Program-made: the position numbers and the translations under genes | Notes under the pieces: model-generated | The model's input: the letters and a program-made list of their open reading frames with translations, nothing else | Told to the model about the DNA's origin: nothing | Database searches by the model: none | Source of the DNA: Anseranas semipalmata | Lineage: Eukaryota; Chordata; Aves; Anseriformes; Anseranatidae | Assembly: GCA_013399115.1 (NCBI GenBank) | Contig: VXAA01007265.1 | Coordinates: 172,507-236,506 of the forward strand | Direction: 5' to 3' | Length of the DNA: 64,000 nt | Shown: positions 35,985 to 48,296 of the stretch, piece by piece | Layout: each line of letters starts with the position of its first letter | Position numbering within the stretch: position 1 is the stretch's first letter

Positions 35985-36196
35985 GCTTGGTTGCTGCCCC
36001 TGCGCCCAAAGGCTCAAAATGGCGTCCCCTCCGGCGGGGCATGGCGGTGCCTCTGTAAGGCCGTCCGGAGGAGAGCTGCTGTTGAGAGCTGCACGGCATC
36101 GAGTGCGGCTCTGTGTGTTTGTGAAGATAAATGGACTCGGAGGAAAAGCGCTTCTGCTGTGCTGCTGCTATTTTAGTGTGAAAGTGAGACCCTGAA
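35985..36196 (+). promoter_or_regulatory. Compact CpG-rich segment with ATGGCG core
   Basis: CpG-rich patch in otherwise CpG-poor DNA, containing AAAATGGCGTCCCCTCCGGC at 36015-36034. AAAATGGCG resembles a YY1-type promoter motif that often overlaps start codons. The ATG at 36019 opens 58 codons (M-A-S-P-P-A-G-H-G-G-A-S...) to a stop at 36193-36195, with a donor-like AAA/GTGAGA at 36181-36189. It may be a promoter with a first exon, a retained promoter fragment, or chance. The encoded peptide matches nothing I know. Confidence 0.3.
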
Positions 36197-38519
36197 ATGC
36201 TCTGTTCTACTTCAGTAGCTCTAAGAGGAGCCTTTCTCCAGAGGTCTCTGGTACCCAGATTAATTGAAATAACTCCAAAAGGCTCTTTTAAATCTAATTC
36301 CCTCCCCCATGTATGCAGTCTCTTCCTCACTTTTTTTGTCCTGTCTACACCCTCTCTTGAACAAAAAGCTTTCAAATGCTCTTCTGGAAAGAACACAAAT
36401 GTAATTCAGATGAAGTTAATGTGAAGTCAAGTTGATTGCACTTCACCCTGAAACCACTGGCAGTGCCTGTGCTGGCTAGAGTGAGAAGGGAGCTCACACA
36501 TAACTGGGAAACTCAGGATGAACTGAACAAAGAGCAGGCTGGAGGCTGGAGATCACCACTCCCTCCTCCCCGTGCGACCTCCTGCGCTCATGCTGGACCC
36601 TTTGATCCCTGTCCAGGCACGGTGACGTGGCAGCCTGGGCCTGGCCCAGGGATGGCTGGGCGGAGGCTGTTGTCATCTGTGTGGGCTCTTGATCCACCTT
36701 GTACCCTCGTTTCCACAAACACTGCGGAGCATCGCTGCGGGGGGCATTGCTGCTGGTGCTCCTCCAGCTGAAACACAGAAGCATTCCATCCAAACACAGC
36801 TCCGTTTACCAGAAACCGCTCCGATAACAAAATTTAAAACAAGTGGGCCTGTATTTTGTAACCGCTATTCTATTTTTGCCAGGCGCATTTCTATTTGACA
36901 CAGAAATCTGAGACCGTGTGCGCAGTGGTGCTGCTCAGGGCACAGAGCTCATGTCTCTCAGGAGCGGTGGCTCTGGGGGACCCCCATGGCCGAGCACAGC
37001 TTGCTTGGGAAGGTACTGCTCACGGCAAGAGCAGTGCCAGGATCTCACCCATGGGAGCACACCCTCTGGACCACCTGCTTTGGGACAGTACTTTAATTCT
37101 AATAGGAATTTTATTGCTGGGCTTAGTGAATATCAAGAACTCTAGAGTCTAAGATGAGTCCTTTCAGATGTACTATTATTGCCACTCATGTTGACATGGT
37201 AATGTACAAAATGAGCTAAAACTCTTGATAGCAAAGGCTAACTGGCTATAAGGTGACGTGGAGGGGGATCAATGGTGGAGGTGCAAGCTGTGGTTCGTTG
37301 TGCTTCTCAGCTGCATTTGGTTGTGGCCGTTCTTCCAGCAGCAGGCTGGAAGAGGGAGCCGGTTCCTCCTAGCTGCCTCTGCAGTTGTGTCTTCTGATAA
37401 GTAGCCTCCAGCACAGTGGCACAAGTGGGCTTTTTGTGATTGAAGACTGTTAGCAGCAGACTGCATGTCAGCTGTTATAATAACCTCTGTTTTCTATTAA
37501 ATCCTACAGTGAACCTGATATGGGTTCTGATCTTTATTATTTCCATGGGATGGTCAGAAGATACTAGAGGAATTATACCATTCCCTATCAAAATCTCTCT
37601 GGCTAACTCCTACAGCACAGTCTTGCATGACCCTTTTATTAAATGACACCAGGCTTTCCCAGGTGGTAGATCCACTACCTCTAGCAGGTTGCGCAAAGGA
37701 TGTTGCAACCCTACAATTATTATTCTAGTGCAAATGCTGGAACTGGTTGAAGAGGTTTTAGAAACCCTTTCTCTCCTCAGTTTCCCTCCGCAAATTACTT
37801 TAAAGGTTGGTGAAATAAATTTAGTCCAGACAGATGAAAAACAGTGTCACAGCATCTCCTCATTCCTGTGGGTTTTTACACAACAGGACTTCAATAACAC
37901 AAGGGCAAGTGCCTGGAGCAGGAGACTGCAAAAACACCATAAGCCTCCCAGTGCTGCCCAGCTGGTGCCACCAAGAGGGGTCAAGACACATCAGGGCAAT
38001 AGCCCATGGCTTGGGCAGCGGCTCAGTGCTGGCACCTCTGACAGAGCAGCCACTGTTGTGCTACTCTCATGGAGCTCTGCAGTTACAGCAACAAAAATCC
38101 TCTGCTATAGATGAAGATAAACTATTTGATGCTCAACCAGGGAAATCAATCTCTTTGTATGCAGTAGAAGCGGAAGCTGTAGGGGCCTAGGACAACTTTA
38201 TGCCTATTTACCTATTAGTGCATCTACACAGAGGACTGTGGTGCCTCTGAGGCAGCATTAGGAGACAGGACAAATGCCCAGAGCTCTCCATGTGGAGCTC
38301 CCTGGAGCTTAGTGCTCACCCCTGGCTGCAGCACTTACGCATCGGGGTGAGTCAGCCCCCGGAATTGCACAATGACGGGTTCATCAGCCCAAAAGCTGTG
38401 TGTGAGGATAAGACCCTTATCCTGAAGCTGAACTGCAAGACTGCCCTTAGGTGAGATGCTGCGGTTGGTACAGCTCGAGGGAAATATGGATCTGGTTTAG
38501 GAGAGGTACCTGTCTTTAA
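36197..38519. other. Non-coding DNA, partly GC-rich
   Basis: No gene is recognised. The GC-rich part 36440-37060 holds a CRE-like GTGACGTGG near 36622. The stretch 36800-36900 has AAACCGCTCCGATAAC and GTAACCGCTATTC and is repeat-free. Open frames overlap on both strands. Confidence 0.5.
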
Positions 38520-38870
38520 GATGATTTTAAATGTTTGCATTTTTTAATGCAGCCTTTTAGAGTGTTTCAGCTGCTTCCATCTGGAATTCAATTCCTCTCC
38601 CTGTTAATCAATAACAGGTCTTAACAAAACAGTATCTCACAGGAGACACAAGCACACAGTGCTGAACAAAGGAAAACAGCCACTGGCTTACAGCAACAAT
38701 TGCTGCTACACAATGGGTTTTCAAAGCTCAGTATATATTTTGTCTCTAGTGGGAAAACCATAACAAGACTGAATTAGTGGCTGGGCTTGCCAAAGGGAGA
38801 AATTAAAGTGCGGCTGTTTGTCTGACACCTTGAAGTACCTTTATTTATTTTGGGGGAGAGGACAGCATGA
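38520..38870. promoter_or_regulatory. Candidate conserved regulatory block
   Basis: AT-rich non-repetitive block with TTTTTTAATGCAGCC near 38540, TGTTAATCAATAACAGG near 38601, and a SOX-type AGCAACAATTGCTGCTACAC near 38692. Bounded on the right by GC-rich DNA. The call rests on texture only. Confidence 0.25.
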
Positions 38871-39780
38871 GGAAATAATATGCCTGTTAGGGAAAACTAT
38901 TTTCTGTGTCTTTCTGAAGCACGCAGTGTCTCTGCACACCTGCAGGGCTGGGTCCAGGTTGGGGGCCAGCAGCACTTTCTGGTGAGAGGGCTCCTTGGCA
39001 GTGCTGGCACCCACGGGGATGCTGCCTGCAGGGCTGGGGAGCTGCAGGGATGGAGGTGGGAGCACGGCATTCAAGGGGAGGACGGGCTGGGAGTCTCGTC
39101 CCTGCCAGGTGAGGCTTGGGGCTGATGTGCAGGGGACCGTTTGGTGAGGGAGAGAGAAAAGGGAGGGAGTATGTGAGAGCAAAGCAAATTTCCTTCCCTG
39201 CACGCGGTCACCTCCGAGCTTGCAAACTTAACTGCTCATCTGTGGATCTTGACAGCTCCTTGCTCTGGCACTAATGGGCTTCTGGAGTTCCCAGTGAGCT
39301 GTAATCGCCTTGGTTCAGGGCTCAGCTTGCACCTGTACAAGCACCTTCACCCCTTGCTGTTAACCTGTGGTCTCCCTTATTCAGCAGCTAAGCTTGTAAA
39401 TTCATGTAACCAAATAGCTGTGCTGTTAACTGCCTGCACAAAAATGAACAACACATCCATCTTCCAGTGCCCAGCCGGCAGCCTAATGACACTCTTCGCT
39501 CTGTGCAGAGGTACCCTTTCAGACATAACTAACTCTGGCACCGCAGAAACAGTTGTTTCAGCGTTCACACACGCCACGCGGCTCATCCGGGCAGGGGAGG
39601 GAGGCTGCCCGAGCGGAAGGCTTCACGCTGCTGGCCCCACGCATTGGGTCCCTGCGATGTGACCTCCCCACGCTGTGGCCTGATGGCTGCGAGGGAGACC
39701 CTCTCCCAGCCAGCCGTGCCTGATGCCCTGGGGCAGGAGCACACCTGCAGCGGTTTTGTTTGGGCCTGCGACCGACCTCT
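38871..39780. other. Non-coding DNA, GC-rich
   Basis: No gene is recognised. Purine-rich G tracts occur at 39030-39090. Open frames of 80-140 codons on both strands lack domains. Confidence 0.5.
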
Positions 39781-39835
39781 GATGAGTCTCTTGGAAAAGC
39801 TGTGCCTCGGTTTCCCTGTCCATAAAACAAGTGTA
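39781..39835 (-). repeat. MIR-like SINE relic
   Basis: GAGTCTCTTGG followed by TGTGCCTCGGTTTCCCTGTC and CATAAAAC matches the antisense of the MIR core ('CTGTGCCTCAGTTTCC-CATCTGTAAAA' type order). Short and decayed. Confidence 0.45.
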
Positions 39836-42116
39836 ATTTCCTGAAGTGAAATGCTGCTGGGAGGACATGTGCTACTGAAACATGAAAAGGTGCTGAGGTT
39901 TTTGGCCTCTGTAGTTCTTGCCAGCATCTGTGGTTTGAGTCCCCTAGTCTTGAAACTAGCCTCAGCAAGAAGGAGGTCGTCTGAATGCGGACCAGGTTTC
40001 CTGTGAAACGAGGCTCATGCAATTGCTGTGTGTGTGGGCAGGTGTGCGAGGCCCTTCCAAGCGGTCCCCATGAGGACAGCAAATCCTACGAGCTCTGAGG
40101 AAATCTCTGGTGTGAGCTCTTCCTCCTGCTTCCAGTGAGGAAGGGGCCGGGCTGCAAGATCACCCTTTGCTGGAGACCCCACGTGGGAGATCAGCTAGGG
40201 ACGCTGTTTGCAGGAAACAAGGCTTGACTGCTTCTGCTCTTGCTGGTATTACCACTTGTTACCAAAGGCGAGAAAGCACAGCTTTCTGTCTGCAAATAAC
40301 TTAGACTTGCCGTTGGCAGAGATCTGATATGTTCCCTTCCTAGCCCCCAAAGCAATCACAGGCAATCAAAGTTAGGAGCACGTGAGCTGGCAGGGGTTGA
40401 ATGGACATTGCTTTTCTTTATTTGCTGGCTGCTTACCTGGTGTAACAGGCAGTCCGAGAGAATTTCTTAATTAACCAGGCTCTGTCCTGTGTGGCATGTG
40501 TACACAGCCAATGGGCATTATAAAAGCATAGTTATTACACTGGTTCAGGAAAGGCCCCAGCATAGTTGTATCGTTAAGGAAATATCTTAGAGAAAGGGAG
40601 AGAAGGAGTCTGGGCCCTGGTCTCCAGTCAGAGAAGACTTTGTTATTTTTGTGTTAAACGTTGCTGGGTCCAGTCTCAGAGGAGAGTGGGTGGAGGGTTA
40701 ATTTGAGCTGCCTTTGGAAACAATTTTGAGCAATGCACAGCAAGATCTCAGGGAAACAATGTTTACAATCTATATCCTGCCTCAAATTCCATAGACTCTG
40801 CTCTCCTGCCCCATTGCCGAAATTAGCTGTAGTCACCAGGATGCAGCTGGTGTCCCAAGCATGAGCCCTTGTAAGTCAGCCATCACTCAGTAGCTTTTAT
40901 ACAGTTAAAGAGAGAGAGTTTTTCCTGGTTGTTGAGCATTGCCTACTCTTACAGTTGTGCATTCACCTTTGCAGTGGCAGCTGGAAACGTCTGATACATC
41001 AAGCCTAATCCAGTGTTCTTAATGAGGCACTGATCTGAGCAGTGGGCTTGCTTCATGGTGCAGAGTGGAAATGCAGGAATTTTGCCAAGCTAGGTAATAT
41101 TGAGTTCAGAGTGTTTGTCGATTAGCCTTCCCATCCATTAGATCCAGGTTGCTTTGAGCTTTTAGTTCGCTCTACCTAAATTAGTGCACTCCTTCCCTTA
41201 GTCCTTTGGCAGATGGGTGGCCTCTTCTCCCTCTAGTCTTGACTTGGAAGGGGAGCATTTGAAAATCTGGAACTTTGGAGAAGAAACATCTCTTTAAGTA
41301 GTTCAGTTGCCGCAATACACTTGAAAGAGTTGGTGTCAGGGCTTTTTGTAATTATTTAAAATATTAAATAATGCAAGCTAACAGAAACAAGGCAAAATAC
41401 ATAATTTATAGGGGGGCATCCTTCGGCTGTCCCTCTGCTCTTGCAGGTTTTTACTCTGACAGACCAGGACCAACTCAGCATTCCCCAAGGCAGAGACTTG
41501 CATCCTGCCTGTGTAACTGTCTTACTCCCTCTTGCTCCTGGGGGAGGAGGAGAAGGAAATGAATAATTTCTGCTTTCCTTCTGTTTCTTCATTTCTGATA
41601 GCTTCTTCAGCAGGAAAGAGGAGATGAATAATGCTGGGACCCTGATCATTCTTTACTGTTTTTCCTTTTCTTTCTCATCACCCGAAGACGGAAGAGGGAA
41701 ATGACAGCAGGCACTCAATATCCACTCATCATTTCAATCCAGCTCTTTAACTGCTTTCGTTATCCAGTGGCATGATGGTCTTTGGCTTGTTATTTACTGG
41801 CTGTTTAATTTAAATGTATCCTCATCAGGGAGCCAAAAGATCCAGTCTTAAAGCTCTTTCACATGATTTGTCTAATCACTCTCTAAATTATTTATCACGG
41901 CTCTGAACTGTCTGGAGATTTTATTTTTTTTCTTTTAAGCACCATGATTTGTTCCAAAGCATCTGTAAAAAATCATGACTGACCTCCCATCTGGGCAACA
42001 GCTCAGCTCTGTCCTGGGGCTGGGTCGTGTCAAGTGTGTGAGCTCTGTTTCAAAAGCATAAAATTCCTGACATGGTGAAATTCTTTTCTTACATATTTGT
42101 TGACAAAAGGCGGGCA
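39836..42116. other. Non-coding DNA with one AT-rich candidate block
   Basis: No gene is recognised. The stretch 41720-41930 is repeat-free and AT-rich with GCTGTTTAATTTAAATG and CTCTAAATTATTTATCACGG and may be regulatory. A CCAAT and TATAAAA pair at 40508-40525 is too closely spaced to be a normal promoter. Confidence 0.5.
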
Positions 42117-42163
42117 GGGAAGGGAAGGGAAGGGAAGGGAAGGGAAGGGAAGGGAAGGGAAGG
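42117..42163. repeat. (GGGAA)n pentanucleotide microsatellite
   Basis: About nine perfect copies of GGGAA. On the minus strand it encodes a FPSLP-type periodic peptide string, which is purely a product of the repeat. Confidence 0.95.
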
Positions 42164-45039
42164 CTGCTGTTAGGAATGCACAAGCAAGATGCTGCATAGC
42201 TGGGCCAGAAGCGAGTGGAACATTTTGTTACGGAAATGGCCACGAAAATGCTCCTCCCTGCCTTAGAAAATAGTTATTTAAAGCAGGATCGATTGCCAGT
42301 CCTCCTTGCCGCTGTTGTCATTTGGACGTGGCATGTGTAAATAATATTTCCTCATGAAAGAAAACTTTCAGCGATGACAGCACTCCTCTGACAGGAAGTT
42401 CCTGTCCCAAAGGGGAGGCATCAGCCCTTCCCTGGAAATGGCATCTCCCTCCAAAGAGAAAGCCCAGGAACTGTGATTTATTTTTCCTCTAAAATCTCAG
42501 ACAAGTGAATTTTGACCTCTAGATGCCATGGAAGTGGCACAAATGGTACACAGCTTCCAAGGATATTTTAAAGGTGTTTTTGGTGGAGTTACACAGCACA
42601 GCGCTCATGTGAAAGTAAAAACACAGTGAGAAAGTGAAAAAATGTATGTGACTTAAAGCAAAGCCCACTTTCCCCTAGGATCTTTATAATCAAAGTGGCA
42701 ATACATGCTTTAAAGCTGTTCTTCAAAACAGCTTTACCTTTACCAATGCCAGTGAGCAAAAATCCTTTTATTCACAGCTAATGACAGCTCCTGTCTCTTC
42801 AGAGGCTGGGGACACACCTTCAAGAGTCTGGAGGTACCAAGCACAAAGAGATGTTGACATACGCCCCATGTGTTTTGTTAACTATGTTCTGCTGATGTTT
42901 TTCTCCTTTTCTCCCATTTCGTCTTCAGTTTTCCATGGAGATTGACCCACATCAGAGTTAAACACCCTCAAATTTTATGGAAATTCAGGCACACATCTGG
43001 ATCCCAGCTCTGCAGCTTGAACCCATTGCTGTTTGTTATTGTTTGCGTTGCTTCAGGCCTCACTTAGGGATTGTACAAAGTGTTCTTTTTAAAAAAATAA
43101 ATACTGAAGTGTCCTTACAGCATCCAAGGGCAGCACACTCCTTCTGCAAGGTGTTGTAAACTGATCACTGCAGAAGCACAGAAAGGAAACTTCAGGAGTG
43201 CATAGGGCACTAGGGCTTCAGAAAATAAGGTTTTGATGGTTTTAGGGGACTCAGAGTCAGCCTCAGTTCCACATAAGCCCCTCTTCCAGGTGAAGGGAGA
43301 GCACGGGGACTTTGAGGAGCATCCAGGTGCCCTAAATCAGGGAACTTAAAGACCTTGCTTGACACAGGGATTGTGGTGAGATTTAGGCCAGCTGAGCCTG
43401 GCTGTTGGAGGTAGGGACCTTCTCTCCTGCTGACTAATCAGTCTTAGCAGAGAAGGAGGCACTGAGCAACCCTCCTGGCTGAAGGCTGCGGAGACACGGC
43501 AGAGCTGCTGGTGATGCCAGAGGTACAGATCATCCTCTTGTCTCTCCTATATTTATCCCCCTGGCCCCAATGATCTAAACTCCTCGCTTTATTTTTATTG
43601 GGATTTTCTTTGGATGAACCCTATTAAACGCATCACTAGTGCTGAAATTTCCCTATGCCAATAAAACCATCTGTTTTATTAACTATTGGAGGTCTCCGGA
43701 GCGTTTCTCACAGGCGCACAGGCGCACAGCCCTTTCTGCCGCCTCCAGTGCTCCGTGTCAGCCCTGCTAACAATGGGAGGGGACCCAGGAGGTCGCTGGC
43801 AGGAAGCGCCGCTTCCCGTGCATAATGAACCGGCTGGGAGACTGAGGCATGAAGATAGCACACGAGACACACAGTGCAAACCGCTGAAACAATAAACAAA
43901 CAAACGAGCGGCCAGCACTTCCTCTTCTTATATTGTTAACGCCGCTTCCTTAGCCCAGGTTACCCCAAACCCACCCCTCAAAATACAGCCTTTTAGGCTC
44001 ACTGATGCTTAACCCCTTCACTGCCAGTTCTGGCTGAAGGCACAAGCCAACGCTTGCCAACGTGATGGCCAGCACAGGGCCTGCTGCTCCTCCTGATGGC
44101 TTGCTGGAGGAACTGGAGATCCCTCTTCCTGAAAGTGATAACAGCACTTTTACCAAAAATGGAGTGAAGAGGGATGTAGTTTGGCCATAAGTCTCCATGG
44201 CTGTGGCACCCTGGTACCAGCACTGCTTCCCGTGTGGGTACCGGCATCCAGACCGGCAGGCAACTCAGCCTGAATCCTAAACGTTGATTTCCAGAGATAC
44301 TGGCATCAGAACCAAGACCTAGAGGAAGAGTGGACTTGTGGCTCAAAACCAGCTCCTGCAGCTGTCCTCCATCGTGCTGTTGCTTCACCGTCCCTGTTGC
44401 AGGTGGGTCAGCTATGCCACGGGTGCTCCCCATCCTGTGCACTGGCAAGTATCCCATTGCACATTCCCACCAAGATCCTTTCCTCTGACCCCAGGGTGGA
44501 GTCCTGCCCATGGTCTTGCCCTTCTTCCCTCCCCACCCAAACCACTCTTTGGGCATGTTGTCGTTTTGTTGTTTCTGACCTGTTAACAAGAGAATTATGA
44601 AAGCAGAAATTGGGCAGTGGCAAACCCGCCTCCGTCTGGGTAATTTTTGCAGATGCCTGGTTGAAAAGCAGTTGGGGATGGTCTCTGTTTTTTGTGCATG
44701 TGCGTATTTCATCCCACGGCAGCTGGTGTTTGTGGCACACAGGAGCCGTGGGGCTGGTGGCAAGGATGCGGCCCCACTGGTTGGTGGATCCTGCTCCATT
44801 GCAGCCTCCGCAAAACACTGCCAGGGAGCGGGGAAGGATGGTTCGGAAGAATTAGGCTGGTCCTGCTGGAGCTGGGAAGCTGCTTTTCAAAAGGAGCACT
44901 GACATTTCTCCCCGTCTGCCCCCAGATGCGGAGGGAGGCGGGGGTGGCCTGGAGGGGATGCGACCCTCCCTGGGACACCCCCCTGCAGCAGCCGCAGTGG
45001 CTGTCACAGGGCAGGCCCTGCCTGCTGCTGAGTGCTCCC
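42164..45039. other. Non-coding DNA, GC-rich after 43.5 kb
   Basis: No gene is recognised. The longest open frame of the window (266 codons, minus strand, 43999-44799) lies here, but it overlaps several open frames on the other strand and encodes no known domain. Repeat-free AT-rich blocks at 43580-43690 and 43850-43950 might be conserved. Confidence 0.5.
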
Positions 45040-45360
45040 AGCTGACAGCTTATTTGTTATTACTTTAAATACCCAGTGTTTGTGTTAAGCACAGCAAGAA
45101 GTCTAGTAAACCGAAATGGTGACATTTAAAAAATGAAGTCTCTCAAGTAGATGTTTAATCTTTCTAATAAGGAAGTTATCTGCTAAATACCAAATTTAAC
45201 AATTATGTAATAAGTCCATATCAAAACACAGATAATGACTGGTAGGCTATGCTTTGGCAATTGGTATTTAATTAACCTATAAAGGCTTTCCTACTTAATC
45301 TAAATTGCCCTTCTAGCTCAAAGACTATTTAAGGTGTAGTGCTGGAAGTGTTGTCAGTAG
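45040..45360. promoter_or_regulatory. Candidate conserved regulatory block, AT-rich
   Basis: A 320-base AT-rich, repeat-free block sits abruptly between two GC-rich regions. Cores include ATTTAACAATTATGTAATAA near 45193, GGTATTTAATTAACC near 45263 and GATGTTTAATCTTTC near 45151. The abrupt contrast with its flanks makes it a good enhancer candidate, but this is inference. Confidence 0.3.
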
Positions 45361-45484
45361 AAGAGTTGCTTTAAGTGCTGAGGCACTGGCGTACAGAAGA
45401 CGAAGTTTTCTGGGGCCATGTGTGCGGTGGGCATGGGGGTGGCTCTGTGTGTGTGGGGGCTACTCCTGGACCCACCAAGCCAGG

Positions 45485-45605
45485 TCACGGAATCACAGAC
45501 TGGTTCAGGCTGAAGGAACCTCTGGAGGTTCCAACCCCCTGCTCAGACAGGCCCACCTATAGCAGGTTGTACAGGACCATGTGCAGGTCAGGGCCTCCCT
45601 TCTCC
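45485..45605 (-). mobile_element. CR1 LINE 3'-end fragment
   Basis: Antisense CR1 3' UTR: ACGGAATCACAGACTGGTTC (CR1 tail-like), CTGAAGGAACCTCTGG, and CCAACCCCCTGCTCAGACAG followed by AGCAGGTTGTACAGGACC. This is the typical end of avian CR1 in minus orientation. It is truncated near 45605 and belongs to a different subfamily from the 26.2 kb and 60 kb copies. Confidence 0.8.
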
Positions 45606-48280
45606 GTTCAGCCCTGGCCTTCCCCAGAGGAGCTGTACCTGCTGTCCTGCCACCTCCTCTGAAGTCCTCCCGGGTGGCTTCATCCCCTCGCTGGTTACAA
45701 AACGTGCTGAGGGGCCATTTGCACCACAGCCTCAGGTGAGGAGGGACTGCCCCAGGCAATGTGCAGCTGTGGCCAGCTCCAGCGTGCCAAGAGTTGGCAC
45801 ATTGTGAGGTGTCTGTCACTTTTTTTTAAAGGACGTGGGTCCTGGGCCTCCAGGCAGAGGAGAGGTGGGTGGTGGGGATGGGGGACAGCAGGTCCTGTGG
45901 CTCTGCCCTGGCTGACCTCTGCTGTGTGCATGCGGCGTGCTTTGCTGAGCGGGCTGGGAGCGGGTCCTTGGAGCACAGCTCGCCTCGCCCTCTCCGGGGG
46001 CATCAGCCTCCTGTGCCGGAGAAACGCTTCTCCTCGGCAGCTTCTCGTGCTTGGCGCCTGGTGTGTTTTGGCACGTTTCAGGGCTCAGTGAAGTGTTTTT
46101 CAAGCTTTTTCTTTTCTACTGCCAAAATCTCCCTGTGTCGCAGTGTGCATCTCCGCAGCGTGGAGTCAAGTGGAGACACGATGAATTTGCACATCCAACC
46201 TTCAGCGAGAAGGAAGAAATGTGGAACAAATTCTTCCTGAGCACAAGTCCTTTGATTTCAAGGGACTTCCAACCAACAAACAAAGTCACTTGTGTGTGCA
46301 GCTCCCCTGCAATCTGCGAAGTGATGATGTGTTCAACCTGCTGCTGAAACCCAAGGTGGAAGAGTGGTGCTGTGGGAACGGCTTCAAAAGGCGCTGGGAA
46401 AGGGCAGGCGTGCTGGTACATCAGGGAGGTACAGCAAAGGACCCAGTTCCTGTTTTCATGTTGTGAATCAGCCCTTCCACCAGTCTCCTTGCTAACTGAC
46501 TCATTACTGTATGTCACGCTAACAGCAGGCTCCTGCTACATGCCTCTTTTCACAGTGTTAAACAAAGAGCCTGGTTTTACAGTTTAAATAAAATATCTTT
46601 ATCTGTTGGTTGGCACTGGAAAGGATAGGATGTGTGCTGTGTAGGATTTTACGTCTGGCATGGATGAATTGTGCAGGAGGCAATGAAACTGTTTTAGGCA
46701 GCAGCAGTCTTCCTTTGTAAAGCCCTCTTTGTAAATGCTCAGTGATTCTCTATGGTAAAGTTGCTCTGAGAGTCTTAAGGAAGAGCACAAGTAGACATGG
46801 TAACCAGCTCCCTGTTCTCAGAAGACCAAAACACAATCCCAGCCTGGCTGTGGCACTGAAAATAAGAGCACAGCACTTTCATCAGGAGTCCCCAGCTTCT
46901 CCAAACCCTGTGTATGCTGTGCTTGAGAGACTCCTAAAAGTAGAGGAACTTTATTTGCAGTCACTGGATTGGAAAGGCAGATGTTTTCCTTCCTTCCCCT
47001 CTCTGCTGTCTAGTCCTTGTCAGTTTAGTTAACATCCTGAGTCTGTGTGAGAGAATAAATGCAGTCACACGGGGAATTGCTGGGGTAAGGGGAGCATACA
47101 TGTTCTGCTGCCAGTTTTTCCAGCCCTTGCACCTCTTACTGAAGAGTGGAAAATGCGCCGAACTTTGTGCATTGAAGGGCACAATGATGCAGATTGGGCC
47201 AGTGGGGAGCTCAGCTGCATGCCAGCTCTGATGTAAACCTGATGGGATGGCTGAGTGTGAGGGAAGAAAGAAAATTGGAAAATACAGCCAGGAGATGTAC
47301 GTAGTCACTTGCCTCTTTGCTGGCTTTAGGCAGTGAGAATGTCCTGAGGGCTCCACCTTTGTCTTGTGCTGAATGGAAAGCATGTGGGTGCTCAGATCTC
47401 ACTTCCTAACAGATCAGGTCTCTGGGTGGGCATATTGCAGGACACTGGATCCTACTAGAAAATATTTGGGAGTAGCATCAAGTCGCAGAAACTTTAAAGT
47501 TGAAAGTGGATGTGAGCTCATGTGTGGCATGCCAGAGTATTTTCAGACAGGCAGAGCATCATAACATACTTCTTGATTTGTCTACTCTGTTTAGGTCAAT
47601 CTAGTCTCTTAATTATGTCTGTAAAAGGAGAAACTTGTTCATAAGCGAAGAAACAATATTGATCTGGACAGCAGTAAGCCTGATGGAGATGTGGTGAACT
47701 TAGACCCCCAAATTCCTTTTTTAACTGATGTGACTGTGCTTTTCCTTGTTCCTGTAGGCCTGTAGTAAGAATTATTCTTATCTCAAAATGCAAAGCAGTC
47801 AGCAAAACAGCAGGGGAAAGGATGTGCTGCAGTTGTACTGGTGGCGGATGGATGCATTGGTGCCCCCCATTCTTCCCAGCACCTGCACCAGAGTGATGCC
47901 TGGGATGCACAGGGCATTTCAAACCTCTAGGACCTTGGGGCTTCCCTCTCTTTCCCTCTGGTAGGGCTTGCAGTGTGGAATGAGCAATGGGAGCTGGTGT
48001 TTGTGGGCACAGAGTAGTTGTTACATGAGTGCCCCACCTGAGAGAGCTTCTCCTGGAGGAGCTGGTGCTGCCTTCCCGTCCTGTGCTCCAGCGAAGGGGA
48101 GCGCCAAGCCCAGGATGCTCGCACCAGGCCCGGTGCATAGGGATCGTGTGTGGGGGTCGGTACTCCTGGAAAAAGGGTTGCGCTCTGGTGTCCCTGGCCT
48201 CTCCCTAAACAGAATGGGCTGCCTGCTGCAGACCTCTGAAGAAACTGTGACACTGGCCTAGGGACTATGTACACAGAGCA
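45606..48280. other. Non-coding DNA, GC-rich
   Basis: No gene is recognised. GC-rich parts at 45.8-46.1 and 47.85-48.24 kb are open in several frames on both strands. A frame at 46221-46466 looks protein-like in composition but an open minus-strand frame runs opposite to it, so I do not call it. Confidence 0.5.
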
Positions 48281-48296
48281 GTATATATATATATAC
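48281..48296. repeat. TA dinucleotide repeat
   Basis: A short alternating TA run next to ACACAG. Simple microsatellite. Confidence 0.85.

Noticed and set aside
35887..36396. 169-codon minus-strand open frame
   Set aside because: It runs opposite the CpG-rich patch and has no domain; the open state is explained by CpG and GC content.
40508..40525. CCAAT box and TATAAAA close together
   Set aside because: They lie only about six bases apart, whereas real promoters place CCAAT tens of bases upstream of TATA, and there is no CpG enrichment or open frame downstream.
42117..42163. Tandem repeat considered as a CRISPR-like array
   Set aside because: The units are five bases with no spacers; it is a simple microsatellite in a vertebrate-type sequence.
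46221..46466. 81-codon frame with protein-like composition
   Set aside because: The opposite strand is open over a longer stretch, there are no splice signals of note and no known similarity.
47596..48138. 180-codon minus-strand open frame
   Set aside because: No recognisable domain, and it overlaps another minus-strand frame and a plus-strand frame in GC-rich DNA.
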